DNA of 64,000 nucleotides from Albifimbria verrucaria. Taxonomy: Eukaryota; Ascomycota; Sordariomycetes; Hypocreales; Stachybotryaceae. Every line of letters begins with the position of its first letter. Positions within the stretch are counted from its first letter, which is position 1. The notes beneath the pieces are model-generated. The model was not told the DNA's origin. It did not search any database and was given only the letters and a program-made list of their open reading frames with translations. The DNA lies in NCBI GenBank assembly GCA_020081605.1, contig JAHREC010000049.1, positions 558,001 through 622,000 of the forward strand, read 5' to 3'. Below are positions 1 to 13,900 of this stretch, one piece after another. The position numbers and the translations under genes are program-made.

Positions 1-1089
1 AATTTTAAAAAATATATAATAAATAAAAACTTTAGATTAAATAGATTTATTTAAGGATTTAATATTTATTTATTATTTTAATTAAATTAAAAAAATATAA
101 TAAGACTTTAAAATATAAAAAATTTAAATATAAAAATATATATTTTAATATATTATATTAATATTATAATTTTTAAAAAAAGTTTTTATTTTATGAATTA
201 TTAATTAATATATTAAAATATTAATAATTATAATATTTTATAATTTTACTTATAATATTATAATAACTTTAAATTATAATAATTTTAAATATATCTTTTA
301 TAATAAAAGAATTTAAATTTATTAAAAAATAAGTATATAAAATTAAAATACTATTAAATTTAATTTATATATAATTATATATAATTATATATAAAAGCAA
401 CTATTTAGGATTTTTAAGGGTTTTTAGTATAAATATTAAAAGTTTTTAAAAATATTAAATTTAGAGAATTTTAAAAGATATTAAAAATAAAAAATAAATA
501 TTATATTATAATAATTATAAATTAATTTTTCTTATTTTTATTATAATTATAGTTTATATTAATATTAAACTTTTAACTTTAAATATAATTAATATTATAA
601 ATTATATATTAAAAGTTATAATTAAAATATAATATTAATATTAATATTAATATTAATAAATATAATTTAATAAAAAGTTTATTATATTTATTATAATATT
701 TATTAAATAAAGAAGATTATATAAAAATAATATAATATAATAATTATTATATATAAAAATATAAATAGTATTTATTAAAAAATAAATATAATTAATATTT
801 TATAATTAATAAAGCTATTTATATAAAAATATATTAGATAATAAAAATAATATTATTATTATTAATTACTTAAATTAGGTTATTAAAATAATATAAATAA
901 ATAAGATAATATTATAATATAATAAATTTAATTTTAATAGTTTAAAAAATTAAAATAATATTAATATATATTAATAATATATTAAATAGTGTAAATATTA
1001 TTAATTTTATAATATTTTTATATTATTATAAAAATATAATATATTAAAATTTTTTAAAATAAATTAAGAATTCACTTTATTAATATATA

Positions 1090-1205
1090 TATATATTATA
1101 TATTAATATATAATATATAGAATATATATATAAAGAGGCCTTTAAGTATAAATATAATAATAATAAATTAAACTTTATATATATCTACCTAGATTTATAT
1201 AATAA
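1090..1205 (+). repeat. terminal fragment of the large repeat family (copy t1)
   Basis: A RIP-mutated copy of a sequence also present at 26,756-26,935 (+), 45,251-45,425 (+) and 17,755-17,890 (-). Shared landmarks are AGAGGCCT, then an AATATAATA stretch, then a CTTTATATAT/CTTGAACC segment, and a TATATAACA-like end. The TATAACA end resembles an LTR terminus, but no second LTR was found at the other end of the element. Confidence 0.55.
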
Positions 1206-1556
1206 TTAATAATATTATAATATTATTTATTTATTTATTATTATTTTAATTATTTATATAATTAAATAATAAGCTATTAAATTAAAAAGCTAATTAATTA
1301 ACCTTAGAATATATTAATTATTTTTATTTTTTTATTATTATTTATTATTCTTATTATAATTAATACCCTATAAATTCAGTTATATATAATTAATAATAAA
1401 AATTATCTTTAATTAACCTTTTTTTATATAAAACTATACTTAAAATTATAATTATATTATAAAATAATTAAGTATTAGTTTAATTATTTATTAAAAGAAA
1501 TTAAATATATTAAGCTTATAATATATTATTATTTAGCTTAATAAGAGAAAATTATT

Positions 1557-1769
1557 TATTATAGCAATTACTACGCTAGGAGAGTTAGGTAGAGGTGGCA
1601 CGAGATATATCCTAAGGTAGCTATACCTATATTATAAGACTAAAGCTTGCAGGCTCAGGCCTTTGCCCGTGAGCCTCTAAGCTAACTTTTAAGGAATATT
1701 AAGATTATATAACCTGCTCTATAGATTATATACCTTATACTATAGAGTGGATTACTTTACTTTAGAATC
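1557..1769 (+). repeat. solo LTR of the Gypsy family, 213 bp, with 5-bp TSD
   Basis: Matches the LTRs at 3,450-3,662 and 10,714-10,926 over the same 213-bp length, starting TATTATAGCAATTACTA. It is flanked by the 5-bp direct repeat TTATT (1,552-1,556 and 1,770-1,774), as expected for Ty3/Gypsy integration followed by LTR-LTR recombination. It retains more GC than the other LTRs (for example GCAGGCTCAGGCC and TTTGCCCGTGAGCC), so it is less mutated. It interrupts TIR element copy 1. Orientation is given relative to the plus-strand appearance; the full-length element encodes its proteins on the minus strand. Confidence 0.8.
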
Positions 1770-2582
1770 TTATTTTGATAAGATTATAATAAAAGATTAT
1801 AGAATAATAGGAGGATTCTATTAATTATTTATATTAATAAATATAAAAAGAATATAAAATAATAATTCAATTATTTTTTAATTTTTATTAAATAATTATA
1901 TATTAAATAATAAATTATATAATAAATTAATATTAAAATAATAAATATATATAATTATAATCTTAATATATTTATTATATTTATAAAATATTATTAAAAA
2001 TTATAAAATAATATAATATTATTTTTTAATTTTTAAAGATTAATCTTAATTTAAATTAAATTTTATAATATTTATATATTAAAAAAAAATTTATAATATT
2101 ATTATATTTAATATTAATAATCTCTTATAATAATATTATTTTAAATAATTATTTAATTAAATATTAACTTAATATTTATTTATATAATTTTATATATTTA
2201 ATAATAATAAAAAATATATAATTTTATAAATTAATTTATATAAAAAAAGATTAATATTTCTTTTTAGGATATAAATAATAAAAATTTAACTTTTAAAAGA
2301 ATATTTTAATATATTATTCTTTAATAATATTTATAAAATAATTTATTTTTTTTAAAATATAAATATTTAATATATATAATATAATCTTTATAAAGAAGAT
2401 TTTATATATTATTATTATATATATAAAAAGAATAATAAAAAAATATTATATATAAATAGTTATTTAAATAATTATAATTTTAAATAATTATAGTTTTAAA
2501 TAATTATAGTTTTAAAAGAATTTAAAATTAAGTTATTAAAGATTATAATAATTAAGTATAATTTTAATTTTTTAAGGGTATT

Positions 2583-2832
2583 AAATATATATTTAATTAT
2601 AAAAATAAAGATTAAATAATATTTATAATTAATATATTATATATTATAATATAAAGATATAATTATTAATATTAATATTATTAATATAATTATTTTAAAA
2701 AGCTAATTAAAGAATATATATTAAAAATATATATTTAATTATAAAAATAAAAATTAAATAATATTTATAATAAATATATTATATATTATAATATAAAGAT
2801 ATAATTATTAATATTAATATTATTAATATAAT
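2583..2832 (+). repeat. local direct duplication, two ~109-bp units
   Basis: Units at about 2,583-2,691 and 2,724-2,832 are nearly identical, both running from ATATATATTTAATTATAAAA to ATTAATATTATTAATATAAT. They are separated by about 32 bp inside TIR element copy 1. This duplication was not seen in copy 3. Confidence 0.6.
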
Positions 2833-3242
2833 CTTTAAGAAACTTAAATTATTTTAAATATAAAATAAAATAATTAAATTTATTAAAATAATAAAATAAA
2901 TAAAATATTAATTTATAATAAATATTTTATATATAATTATTTATTATAAATTCTAATTTATATATTTATATATATTTTTAAAAATATAAATATTATTATT
3001 AAATAATTTAATTATATATTTTAAATAATTAATAAAAATATTATTTTATTATAAAATTAAAAATATTTATAAATTAATTTATTAATATTATTTTATAATT
3101 TTATATTAAAATAAAAAATTTATTTTATTTTATATTTAATTAATTATTATTTATATTAAAATTATATTTAAATAAAACTAAAAATATTAACTTTTAATAT
3201 ATTTAAAATTTTATAATATATTTTATATAAATTATTCTTATA

Positions 3243-3297
3243 AATTATTTTATTTTATTTTATTTTATTTTATTTTATTTTATTTTATTTTATTTTA
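3243..3297 (+). repeat. (TTTTA)n microsatellite
   Basis: About ten uninterrupted TTTTA units inside the 3' half of TIR element copy 1. The corresponding place in copy 2 (about 39,880-39,900) has only a short TTATTTAGGTTTATTTTATT stretch, so the array expanded locally. Confidence 0.85.
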
Positions 3298-3449
3298 ATT
3301 AAAAATATTAAAGCTTAAAAATTCTTAAAATTAATAAAAATATAAAATATATTAATTATAATTAATTTTTTAAAATATTAATAAGAGTATTTTTTAATTA
3401 ATTAATTATAATAAAACTTAAATTATATTTTATTATAAATAAATATTTA

Positions 3450-3662
3450 TATTATAGTAATTACTATATAGAAGAGTTAGGCAGAGGCAGTATAAGATAT
3501 ATTCCTAGGTAGCTATACCTATATTATAAGACTAAAGCTTATAGGCTTAAGGCTTTACCTATAAGCCTCTAAGCTAACTCTAGCGGATCGTTAATATTAT
3601 ATAACTTATTCTATAGATTACTTACCCTATACTATAGGGTAAACTATCTTAACTTTATAATA
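3450..3662 (-). repeat. LTR (3' LTR of the minus-strand Gypsy element)
   Basis: 213 bp, starting TATTATAG and ending CTTTATAATA on the plus strand, i.e. TG...CA termini after C-to-T/G-to-A change. Highly similar to 10,714-10,926. Confidence 0.85.
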
Positions 3663-3666
3663 ATTA

Positions 3667-3681
3667 TTCCTTTCCTTTTCT
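3667..3681 (-). other. polypurine tract of the Gypsy element
   Basis: On the minus strand a run of purines (AGAAAAGGAAAGGAA) lies 4 bp before the LTR. This is the expected site of plus-strand DNA priming and it fixes the element's orientation. Confidence 0.75.
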
Positions 3682-6469
3682 ATAGATATTTATACCTATA
3701 AATAGCCTTAATTCTATAATATCCTATTAAAATAATATTATATTATTAATATATTATTTATAATATAGTTTTAATTTATATAGCTTAATCCTATTTTAAA
3801 AATTTTAGCCTTAAATCCTATTACCTAGGTACCTTATTATTATATTACTCTTAAATCATCATTATATTATAGATATTTTATTTATACTCCCTAGGCTTTC
3901 TAGCTAATAATAAATCTTATAGCCTTAAGGTACTATTAAATAAATAATTTATTTAATCTTTATAGCTATAGCCTTTATTATTAGCTAATAGTATTATCTT
4001 ATAACTATAAATTATTATTATTATATCTATATATATTTTTCCTCTTTCTTGCTTATATTTTACCTCTTTTTCTTTTTCTCTTCAGCCTCTTAATACCTTA
4101 TTTTCTATTCACTCTCCTATAATATAGATTTTTATTTTTAAATATTATATCTTACCCTCCTATCGCTATATACTTACCTACCTACTATTATAAATACTAT
4201 TAATAAATAATTAGAGTTAGCTTTATTAAAGAATTAAAGTATAAATAAGTATATTTATTTTAAGGAACTATAATATTCTATAATACTATATAATTATATT
4301 TATTTTACCCTCAGGGTATTATAAAATCCTAGCCACCCTTATTCTAAAAGCTCCCTGCTTTTATCTATTTATAATATCCATTTACCGTTAGATATTCTAT
4401 TATACTACCCCCTCGATTAATATTTCTTAAATAACTCTATAGTACCTAAAAGAATAAGCCTTTATTTTCTATTAAGGGAAATAACTATATTAAATAATTA
4501 AAGAAGAAGAATAATAATAATATTATTATTACCCTTATTATATATTTATAAAATCTTTATATTATACCCCTAGATTACCCCCTATCGCTACCTGCCTCGG
4601 GTTTTATATATACTATCTATAGATATATATTATTAAATAAAAGAAAAAGTACCCTATTACTATCCTATAGATTAAGTATATCCTTATTAAATTAATTACT
4701 AAGTTAATCTATTATACTTAATATATTAAGTATAATAACTTATATCTCCTTATAAGTTATTTTATTTTAACTAGGAATGCTTTTTATTAATAATTCGCTA
4801 GCCCTAGGCTAGTTTAGAGGCTAACCTGCTTTTTTTATATAATAATATAAGGCTATTATTATTCTTTTTACCCTTATTATCCCTAACCCTAACTATAATA
4901 TAAAAAGAAAAATAATCCTTAAATTATTATTATATTATTAAATAATATATATAAATATATTATTATTATTATTATTAAGCTTATTAATACTTTTATTATA
5001 TTAAATTTAATTTATAAGAATAAATATAAGATTATTAACCCTAAGAAATAAACTAAAATAAATATTAAGAATAATATTATCCTAAGTATTCCTTAATATT
5101 TAATTAATAATTCTTAGATAGCTTATATTATTTACTATAAGCTTATTATTTAAAAAGGCTATATATTTATTTTTATATATCCCTATCTTTACTTTATTAA
5201 TATAGAAGGCCTTTAGGCTTAGAAAAAGCTAATAACTTTTAATATTAATATTAATAAAGCTAAAAAGATAGTATAATAACTTATCTACTAAGAGTTTATT
5301 AATATTATAAATACTATCTTATACCTTAAGTTCCTTAATTATATTTATTAAGTTTATACTAAGCTAAAGAAATTTAAGCTTTACTATCTTTATAAGATAG
5401 ATTAATATCCTTATTTTATTTAATATCTCCTTATCCCTATAAGATTCTTTTATTTTTTATTTTAATATATTCCTTTTTTAATAAATAATATATCTCTATA
5501 AAGAAAAATACTATTTATTTTTTAATTTTAATAAAGAGTTACTATATTTATAAATATTAATTTAAAGAAAAATAGTTTTTATTAATTCTTTAGCTTATAT
5601 AAAGTTTATAATTTTAAATATTTAATAAAGAGTTATTATTAAAATAACTAAAATTAAATTTAATTTTATATAATTTTTTTAGGTTATTTATATTTATATT
5701 ATATTTATATTATATAATTATCTAGCTTTTTTATTAACTTTATTTATATATTCTTTTATCTTTCTTTTATTAATAATTTATTATATTTAATAATAAGCTA
5801 AGGTATTAATAAAATATTAATAAGAATCTATTTATTATATTCTAATAGCTAGCCTTTTTATTTTATTAAATAATAAGTTTCTTCCTTTAAGATAATTTTA
5901 TTTTTAAGATTCTTTATTTTCTATTTATTTTTATTCTTTTTTAAATTTAATATTAATAAGGCTTTATCTTAGAGTAAATTTTCCCTATTTATCTATAATT
6001 CTAATAGGCTAATATAAAAAATATTATAAATATAATTATATTTTTTAAATAATATAAAATAAGCTATTTATATTCTTAGGTAGTTTAGAATTTAAAATAA
6101 TTTAATATAATATAATATTAATTTATATTTTTTTATTTAAACCTTAGGTTTTTTATTAATAATATTATTAAATTATCCTATTTTAAAGCTAATAATTAAT
6201 ATTTAAGATTATAGTATTTTATTATCCTTTTATTAGCCTTTTATTAATAACTTTTTAATTTTTATTATATAATAAAAAATTTAATAATCCTATACTTTAT
6301 ACTTAGGTTCTTTTAATAATTACTATTAATTACCTTTTATATTTATAATAAAAGGCTATAGCCTATTAATACTTTATTTAAGAAGATTTTTATAGCTATA
6401 TTTATTATATTATTATATATAAACTCTATAACCTAAAATAATTATAGCTAATTATTCTAAGATTTATTA

Positions 6470-6545
6470 ATAAAGTATCTTAAATAATATTCTAAGGTTT
6501 AATTTATTCTTTCTATTTAGCTATCTATTTAAGGATAAAATATAA
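6470..6545 (-). pseudogene. Gypsy integrase relic, C-terminal catalytic-core motif
   Basis: The minus strand reads P-x-x-D-x-x-x-E-R-x-N-x-T-L-E-x-Y-L with TAA/TAA stops where glutamine codons are expected. In intact Ty3/Gypsy integrases this block (proline, Q/T, DG, Q/T, ER, N, TLE) contains the last catalytic glutamate of the DDE triad. The integrase of this element should extend from here towards about 7,200; upstream zinc-binding residues could not be identified. Confidence 0.8.
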
Positions 6546-8299
6546 TTAATAATTTATATTTAATTTATATTTAATAATATAATTTTACTTAAAATTAGCT
6601 AATAAATAAAGTATTTTTATTTAAGATAATTCCTTTTAAAGCATTAAAGTATAGCTTAATTTTATAATAAAATAGCTTTATAAATTCTATTATATTAATA
6701 TTTATATTTATTAAAAGGAAAAGGGAGTATTTAATATATTAATTTATTATTATTAAAATTATATTAATTTCTTATTTATTCTATTTAAATATAAATAATC
6801 TTATAATAAAATTTATTAAGATTTCTTATTATAATCTCTTAGGTATAAATAATAATATAAGGACTTTATAGGGTTAATATTTTCTTATTATTATTCTTTA
6901 ATAAACTATATAAAAATCCACCTAATTAATAATATTCTTAAAGATTCTTTTTAATAGAATTTTTATTAAATTAGCTTTATAATATAAATATATCTAAAGT
7001 ATCCTATTAATATATTATTATAGAATAACTATAATAACTCTTATTTAATATTAAATTTAGCTAATATATAAATTCAGCCTTTATATTTAATAAGCCTAGA
7101 TTAATCTATTAATTAAGGAAGGGTTTTTACCTTAGCCTTATTTATATATTACCTACTTAAATCCTTTAGATTTTTATATCTTTATCCTAAATACCCTTAA
7201 TTAATTTAATTAAATCTAAATTTAAATTTAAATTAAAAACTATTTCTTAATAAAGGGCTTTTAATACCTTTTATTATAGGAGCTATTATTTATAATTAAT
7301 ATACCCTTTCTAAGGGGCTATTTTTTATTTTAACTTTAATAGCTTCTTATTATTAATTTAATCTTAATAAACCCTAAACTTTATTATTCTAGATAATAAT
7401 ATCTTATTTAATTTAACCTTTTTTCTTACTTAAGGCTCTTTTATTTATAATAGCCTATAATTTAATTATTAATAATTTTCTTATTCTATAAATCCTATTT
7501 ATATTTTTTCTATAAGAATTCTCTATACTTACTTTATTTTATTTTATAATCTTAATAATAGGTCTTTAATAAATAATATTTTATTTATATAATTTAGCCT
7601 TTTAATAGCCTATTAATTAAATTTAATTTTCTTATATAGTATTTAATAATAAAATTATAAAGTATAAAGAATATATATTATTTTATTTATTTATTATTAA
7701 ATTTTAGCTATATTATAAATTATTATAGGTTTTAATAATTTAATTAGATTTTTATTAAAAATATTATTCCCTTAAGATAATATTATTAATATTTAAATAA
7801 TTTTATAATTATTATAAGCTTTTAATTAAGAATCTTATAATTAAGCTTAAGCTTTTTAAACTTCTTTAATTAAAAAATAATTAAATAATAAATCCCTTTA
7901 TTATTAAGCTAGGATAATATCCTTATTATAATAAACTTTAAAGTATTAATCTTAAGCTTTATTATCTATAAAATATTAAAATACTATAATAATAATATTT
8001 CTTAGAATATATTAATAAATTAATAAAATACTATCTTTTTTCTATATTTAGTATTAAAGTACTAAGTTTCTTTTTATTTTTACTACCCTTAAGTAAGGAA
8101 TATAAAGGTATTATAATATTAATATATCTCTATATAAATCTTTAATAGAAATTATAAAACCTTAAGAATACTTAAATCTTATAATAGCTTATAGATTCTT
8201 TTTAATCTTAAATTATATTTACCTAGCTAGGGTTTATTATTATTTCCTTATTTAAAAGAATAAAGCCTAGGAATTTAATTTAATCTTAATAAAAGAGTA

Positions 8300-8700
8300 T
8301 TTCTTAGGTTTTATAAAAAGCTTAGCTTTTTTAAATTATTCTAAGATTTCCTTAATATAAATAATATATATCTTTTAATCCTTAAAGAAAATAAATATAT
8401 TATTAAAATAAACTATATAAATAATATTAAATAGCTTATTAAATATTTAATATATATATACTTAAAAGATTATAAATATATTTATAAATCTAAAAGATAT
8501 TATTAAATATTTATAATAATTATATTAAATATAAAATATTATTTTCTATTTATAATCTTCTATAATTTAAATATAATAATAAATATCCTTAATATTAATC
8601 TTTATAAATTAATTATAGCCTTAAATATAATTAAGAATCTCTATAATTAAGGATAATAAATAATAATTCTTTTATATAATATTATTAAGGCTATAATAAT
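8300..8700 (-). pseudogene. Gypsy reverse transcriptase relic
   Basis: Minus-strand translation gives, in order, a K-D-x-Y block (8,582-8,600; first catalytic Asp region), an I-S-F-x-x-x-N motif equivalent to MPFGLTNAP, and an N-N-I-F-I-F-F-K-D block (8,378-8,405) equivalent to the YLDDILIFSKD active site. Both active-site aspartates have become Asn (GAC to AAT-type changes), and glutamine/tryptophan codons have become stops. These are exactly the changes that RIP produces, so the enzyme is dead. Confidence 0.85.
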
Positions 8701-10713
8701 CTATATATAAATATAGATTATTATTCTTCTTTAATATAAAAAGAATAAATACCTTTATAAGGCTTTTAAAAGAATAAATAAAGCCTTTAATTAATTATTT
8801 ATTTAAATATTCCTATAACTTTTATAATTTATTTTAGAATAAGGAATATATTAATCTATAAAATAACTCCTTTCTTTCCTATAAATTAATAATATAATTT
8901 ATTATTTTATATCTAAATAGGATACCTATATTTTTAAGGGTAAATATATTTCTATATACTCTAAATTCTAAAGATAAAGTAGAATACCTTTTAATAAATT
9001 CCTTTTTATTTAATAAAAATAAATATAATTTCTCTTAAGCTTAAATTATATAGATTATTATCTTTCTTTATATAAAATAATAAAAATACTTAGGTTTTTT
9101 TAATTTAATATTTATCTTTATATACTTAAACTATTAAATTTAATTCTAAAGGCTAAGGTAAATTTAATATTTAATTAAGATAATTATTAAAAATAATATT
9201 AAGGTTTCTTATAATCTTAGGTCTTTATTAATATCTATATATAAATATTTAATTTTTTTAATTCTACCCTTATTATCTATAAAAATTATAAATACTTATT
9301 AAATACTATATATATAAATAAAAAGTTATTTATATTAATTAACCCTAAGGGAATAATAATTAATTATTTAAATTCTTATTTTCTTATAAATTCTTTATTA
9401 ATAATATTTATTTTAATATAATTATTAAGGTTTATTTATATTATTATATTAATATAGCCTTTAATCTAAACTAAGGTATATATATAAAATAAAATCCTAA
9501 GAGTTAATCCTAAAATTAAAAATAAAATTATTTCCTTAATTATTAACTATTTCCTTAATACCCTTATAGTATTTTATTTTTAATTTATTTAATAATTATT
9601 TTATAATCTTAGGCTATATAGCCTTTCCTTTAATAATAAAAATATTAAATTTTATTTAGGTTATTTATCCCTTAAGGTTAAGGTATAAAATTATTTTCTT
9701 AATTCTATATTAAAGCTAGAAAATATAGGTAAGAATTAAATAATTTATTTATACTCTATTAAAGAAACTTAAATATAGATTCTTATTTTTTCTTTATTTT
9801 AATAAATTATTTTTATTTTTAAAGTTTTATTATTTTTTAATATTATTAAGCTAAACTTATAATTTTCTCTTAAATCTTTAGTATCTTAATATTAATAAAG
9901 ACTAGCTAATCCTTAAGATCCCTCCTTAATTTAATATAAAAAAATAAGCTTTTTATTTTTTATTATTTCTAAGGCTATATTTCTTTAATAAATTAAAATA
10001 AATATAAAAATCTTATAAAAATTAATCTTTCCTTTATTTAATATCTTCTAATTATTAAATAATATAGATTTTATAGTTTAAGGAATCTTAGATTAATATA
10101 ATAATTTATTCCTTAAACTTATTTTAATTATTCTAGGCTTTTACTTTTTAATTCTTTAATTATTTACTTAAATATTAACTCTATTTTATTCTATAATTAT
10201 AGTCTATATAATTAAATATAAAAAGAATTTTCTTATAATCCTTTTTATATTATTACTTAGCTTTCTAGAAAGTATATTCTAAATCCTTAAGCTAATTATT
10301 ATACTTTTTAAGAGTAATAATATACTCTAACTAAAAGATATTCTTAATTTTAATCTTATTATTATTATTATTAATTAATAAGGTTAAGATATACTATTAT
10401 CTTAGTATAGGTTTAATTATTAAATATTTATTTCCTAGGCCTAATTTTTATAATAAAATAGCCTTCCTTTTTTAAAGGTCTTTTAAGGCCTTTAATTATA
10501 TAATATACTATTAAATTATTAATATAAATTCTTATATTTAAATAATAGCTAGGATAAGTATATTATCCATAGCTAGCTTATTGAGTATATATATTAAGGG
10601 GTTAAGTATATTTTTAACTAAAGGTATAGTTTCTATTAATTTATTATTACTAGCGCTTTAGCTATATCTCAGTGCTATTATCTCTAGATAATAAAGGGTA
10701 GAAGCTTTAGAAT

Positions 10714-10926
10714 TATTATAGCAATTACTATATAGAAGAGTCAGGCAGAGATAATATAAAATATATTCCTAGGTAGCTATGCCTATATTATAAGACTAAA
10801 GCTTATAGGCTCAGGGCTTCGCCCATAAGCCTCCAAGCTAACTCTAGTGGATCATTAATATTATATAACTTACTCTGCAGGTCACTTACCCTATACTATA
10901 GGGTAAGCTATCTTAACTTTATAATA
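10714..10926 (-). repeat. LTR (5' LTR of the minus-strand Gypsy element)
   Basis: 213 bp, paired with 3,450-3,662. Some GC-bearing stretches are retained, such as GGCTCAGGGCTTCGCCC and TTACTCTGCAGGTCAC. The adjacent primer-binding site (just below 10,714) could not be matched to a tRNA. Confidence 0.85.
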
Positions 10927-10949
10927 ATAATATATTTATAATTTAATAT

Positions 10950-13900
10950 TATTATTATTTTTAAAGGCTAAGGTTTTTAATTTTTAAAAGATTTTAATAT
11001 AAAAACCTTATTTATTATTTAAGTTTATTTTATTATTATTATTATTATTAGAATTTTATTATTATTCTAATTTTATTATTATTATAATTATATTATTTTA
11101 TTATTTATCTTATTATTTTTAATAATATATTATAATTTTTAAATTATAATATTTATATTATAGTTTATAAATTATTAAATTAAATATATATTTATATTAA
11201 GCTTAATATTAATATATAGTTTATTTATAATAATAAAATTATAAATTAGGTTTTATATAAAATTATATTATACTAAATAGCTTATTAAGAATATATTAAA
11301 AGATAATTAATTTAGCTTTATTTATATATAAAAAGCTTTATTAAATTAAAGATAATTTTCATAATATTTTTATAATAATTTTAATATATATTAATAAATT
11401 AATAATAAATAAGAATAAATCTTATATAAATAAGAATAAATCTTATATAAATAAGAATAAATCTTATATAAATAAGAATAAATCTTATATAAATAAGAAT
11501 AAATCTTATATAAATAAGAATAAATATTATATAAATAACTTTTTATAATAATATTAGAATATTATTATTTTTAAAACTTTTTTTTAAAAAGGTATATTTA
11601 TAGCTAAAGTTTTTTATTTTTATTTCTATAAATATATAGCTTTTAAACTTTTTAAGCTAGTATCTAATTAAAAGGCTTTAATAATTAAAAATATAAATAT
11701 ATATTAAATATTTTAGCTATATATTAATTTTAATATATATATACTTATATTATATTCTTTTATTAATATCTTTTTTTTAAATATTATAAACTTATAAATT
11801 TCTTTTTAGAAAAATAATCCTTATAATTTAATTTTAATTTTAATATATATAAAACTTTTATAATCTTCTTTAGTTTTTTAATTCTTTTTCACATTTTAAG
11901 ATTTTAATTAATTTTATAGTTATAATATAAAAAGAGTTTAAGCCTTACTAGTATTATTATAATATTTAAAATCTTTTATCTTTTATTAGAATAAAAATTT
12001 AAAAGAAACTCCTTGATTTAATCTTAAAGCTTTTAATTAAGATTATATAATAAATTTAATATTATAATTTAAAAATATTTTACTTATTACTATATAAAAT
12101 AAATAAATTAAATATAGAATATATTATTTTTAAGAATAGGTTTATAATAAATAACTATTTTATATATAATATATATATAAATAAATCTAATATATACTTT
12201 AAAAATATAATAAATATAATATTTATATATAATTATAATAAGATTAATTAATATAGATTATTATTAAATAAGCTTTATAAGAATTTTTATAATATATATT
12301 CTATATTTAATATTTATATAATTAATAATAATATTATTATTTAGATCCTTAAGACTCTTATAAAAATTATTAATATATAAAATATATAATATTAATAATA
12401 AATTAAATCTTTAAAGGATTTAAACAATAATAAAGAATATATTTAAAATTAATTTATTAAAATAAAAATAGCTTATTTATAGATTAATATAATTTTTAAT
12501 TTATTTTAGAATTTTATATAAAAAGCCTATTCTATCTAAGGTTTAAATTAATTTATTATAAATAATTATATTAAATATTAAATTAAATGTATATTATTTA
12601 TATTATTTTAGTTATTACTTTAATTATGATTTTTATATATTAATGTAATTAATTATTTATTAAATTCTTAAATAAAAAGCTATATTATTTTATAATAAAA
12701 ATAATTTAGCTTTTTAATATTATTTTAAATATTTTATTAATTATACTAAATAATAAAATAAATTTTTAGCTTTTAATAGTTTAATATTATTAAATAAACT
12801 TTTTCGTTTTTTAATTTTATTATAAAAGTAAAATAAAAATATATTTAAAAATAATTAAATATAAAATTAATTTAAACTATAATTATTATTATAATAAAAA
12901 GAATTATTATAAGCATTAAATAAGCTCATTAAGATTTTATTATTATTATAAGCTTATTAAGATTTTATTATTCTTAAAAGCTTTTATAAAAATTAATATA
13001 ATAATATATATTTTATATTTATAATTATAATTTAAATATTAATTAATATATTATTGCTTATAATTTAATTCTATTTTATTATTATATCCATATTAATAAT
13101 TTTTAAAATAATTAATAAAATATAAAAGAATCTTTTTACTAAAATATTGATTATTTTTAAGCTTTTTATAATATTAAATATATTTATATCTAAGGTATAT
13201 TCCTTAAGGTATAGAATATATATATATATAAATTAATATATATTTTTAATTAAGCTTAATATTTTATTATTTATATTATTTTATTTATAAGATAATATAA
13301 AATTAATTTTAAAAGGCTCTTTTATATATTATATTATATATTAGAAATATTATAAGCTTAAATTAATAATGCTTTTTTAAAATGATTGAAGACTATAAGA
13401 TTATTTAAAAATTAAACTTTATAATATATTTATTTTATAATTATTATAGCCTTTATTATCTTATAGTTCTATTTAAATTTAAGAATCTAGGTTTTAAAAT
13501 ATCTTTTAAGATTAATATAGTAAGTATAGCTATAACCTAGTATATAATTTAATTTATAAGCTTATTCATTCTTATATTTAATAATTATACCTTAAAATAT
13601 AAGAAGCTAAAAAGAAAATTAATATATTTTTATATAGAAAACTTTATTAATTATTAAATATTAATTATATTTATTTTCTAGTAAGTAATATAAATAAAGA
13701 TTCTTTATGAAAAAATATTTTTATATATTCTTAATATTATATTTATAAAAACTATTTTATTTTTGATTCTTTTTTATATTAAAAATAAAATAATAATAAT
13801 AAATTCTTAAATTTAAGATAATAAAATATATAGCTATTTAATTTCGCTTTAAGAAGAGTTTATATAAGCTAAATATATAGTATTGATATATATAAAGTAT

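Larger units (their letters stand above)
1300..3449 (+). mobile_element. TIR element family, copy 1 (5' end truncated, interrupted)
   Basis: Aligns by eye with copy 2 (from about 38,090) and copy 3 (from about 43,610): an AGAATATATTAATTATTTTT start block, a TATATAATTATAATCTTAAT block (1,950 here; 38,450 and 44,080 in the others) and a TTAATTAATTA-rich block at 3,400 matching 40,040. The 5' terminal inverted repeat is not found. The copy is split by a solo LTR at 1,557-1,769, and it stops where the Gypsy element starts at 3,450. No reading frame survives. Confidence 0.6.
3450..10926 (-). mobile_element. full-length Ty3/Gypsy LTR retrotransposon, RIP-inactivated
   Basis: A 7.5-kb element bounded by two 213-bp LTRs in direct orientation. 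Coding sense is minus, shown by three independent signs: a polypurine tract next to the 3,450-3,662 LTR, reverse transcriptase motifs at about 8,300-8,700, and an integrase C-terminal motif at 6,480-6,545; the order RT then IN on the minus strand is the Ty3/Gypsy order. Gag should lie between about 9,000 and 10,700 but is not recognisable. All frames are destroyed by stops of the TAA/TAG type made from CAA, CAG and TGG codons. The interior is visibly less A/T-extreme than neighbouring DNA. No convincing target duplication is seen (ATTTA left, ATAAT right). Confidence 0.88.

Noticed and set aside
4875..4895. telomere-like CCCTAACCCTAA
   Set aside because: Only two units, inside the Gypsy element; not a telomere and not evidence for a chromosome end.
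10714..10931. target-site duplication for the full-length Gypsy element
   Set aside because: Left ATTTA and right ATAAT differ by more than C/T or G/A changes, so no duplication can be claimed.
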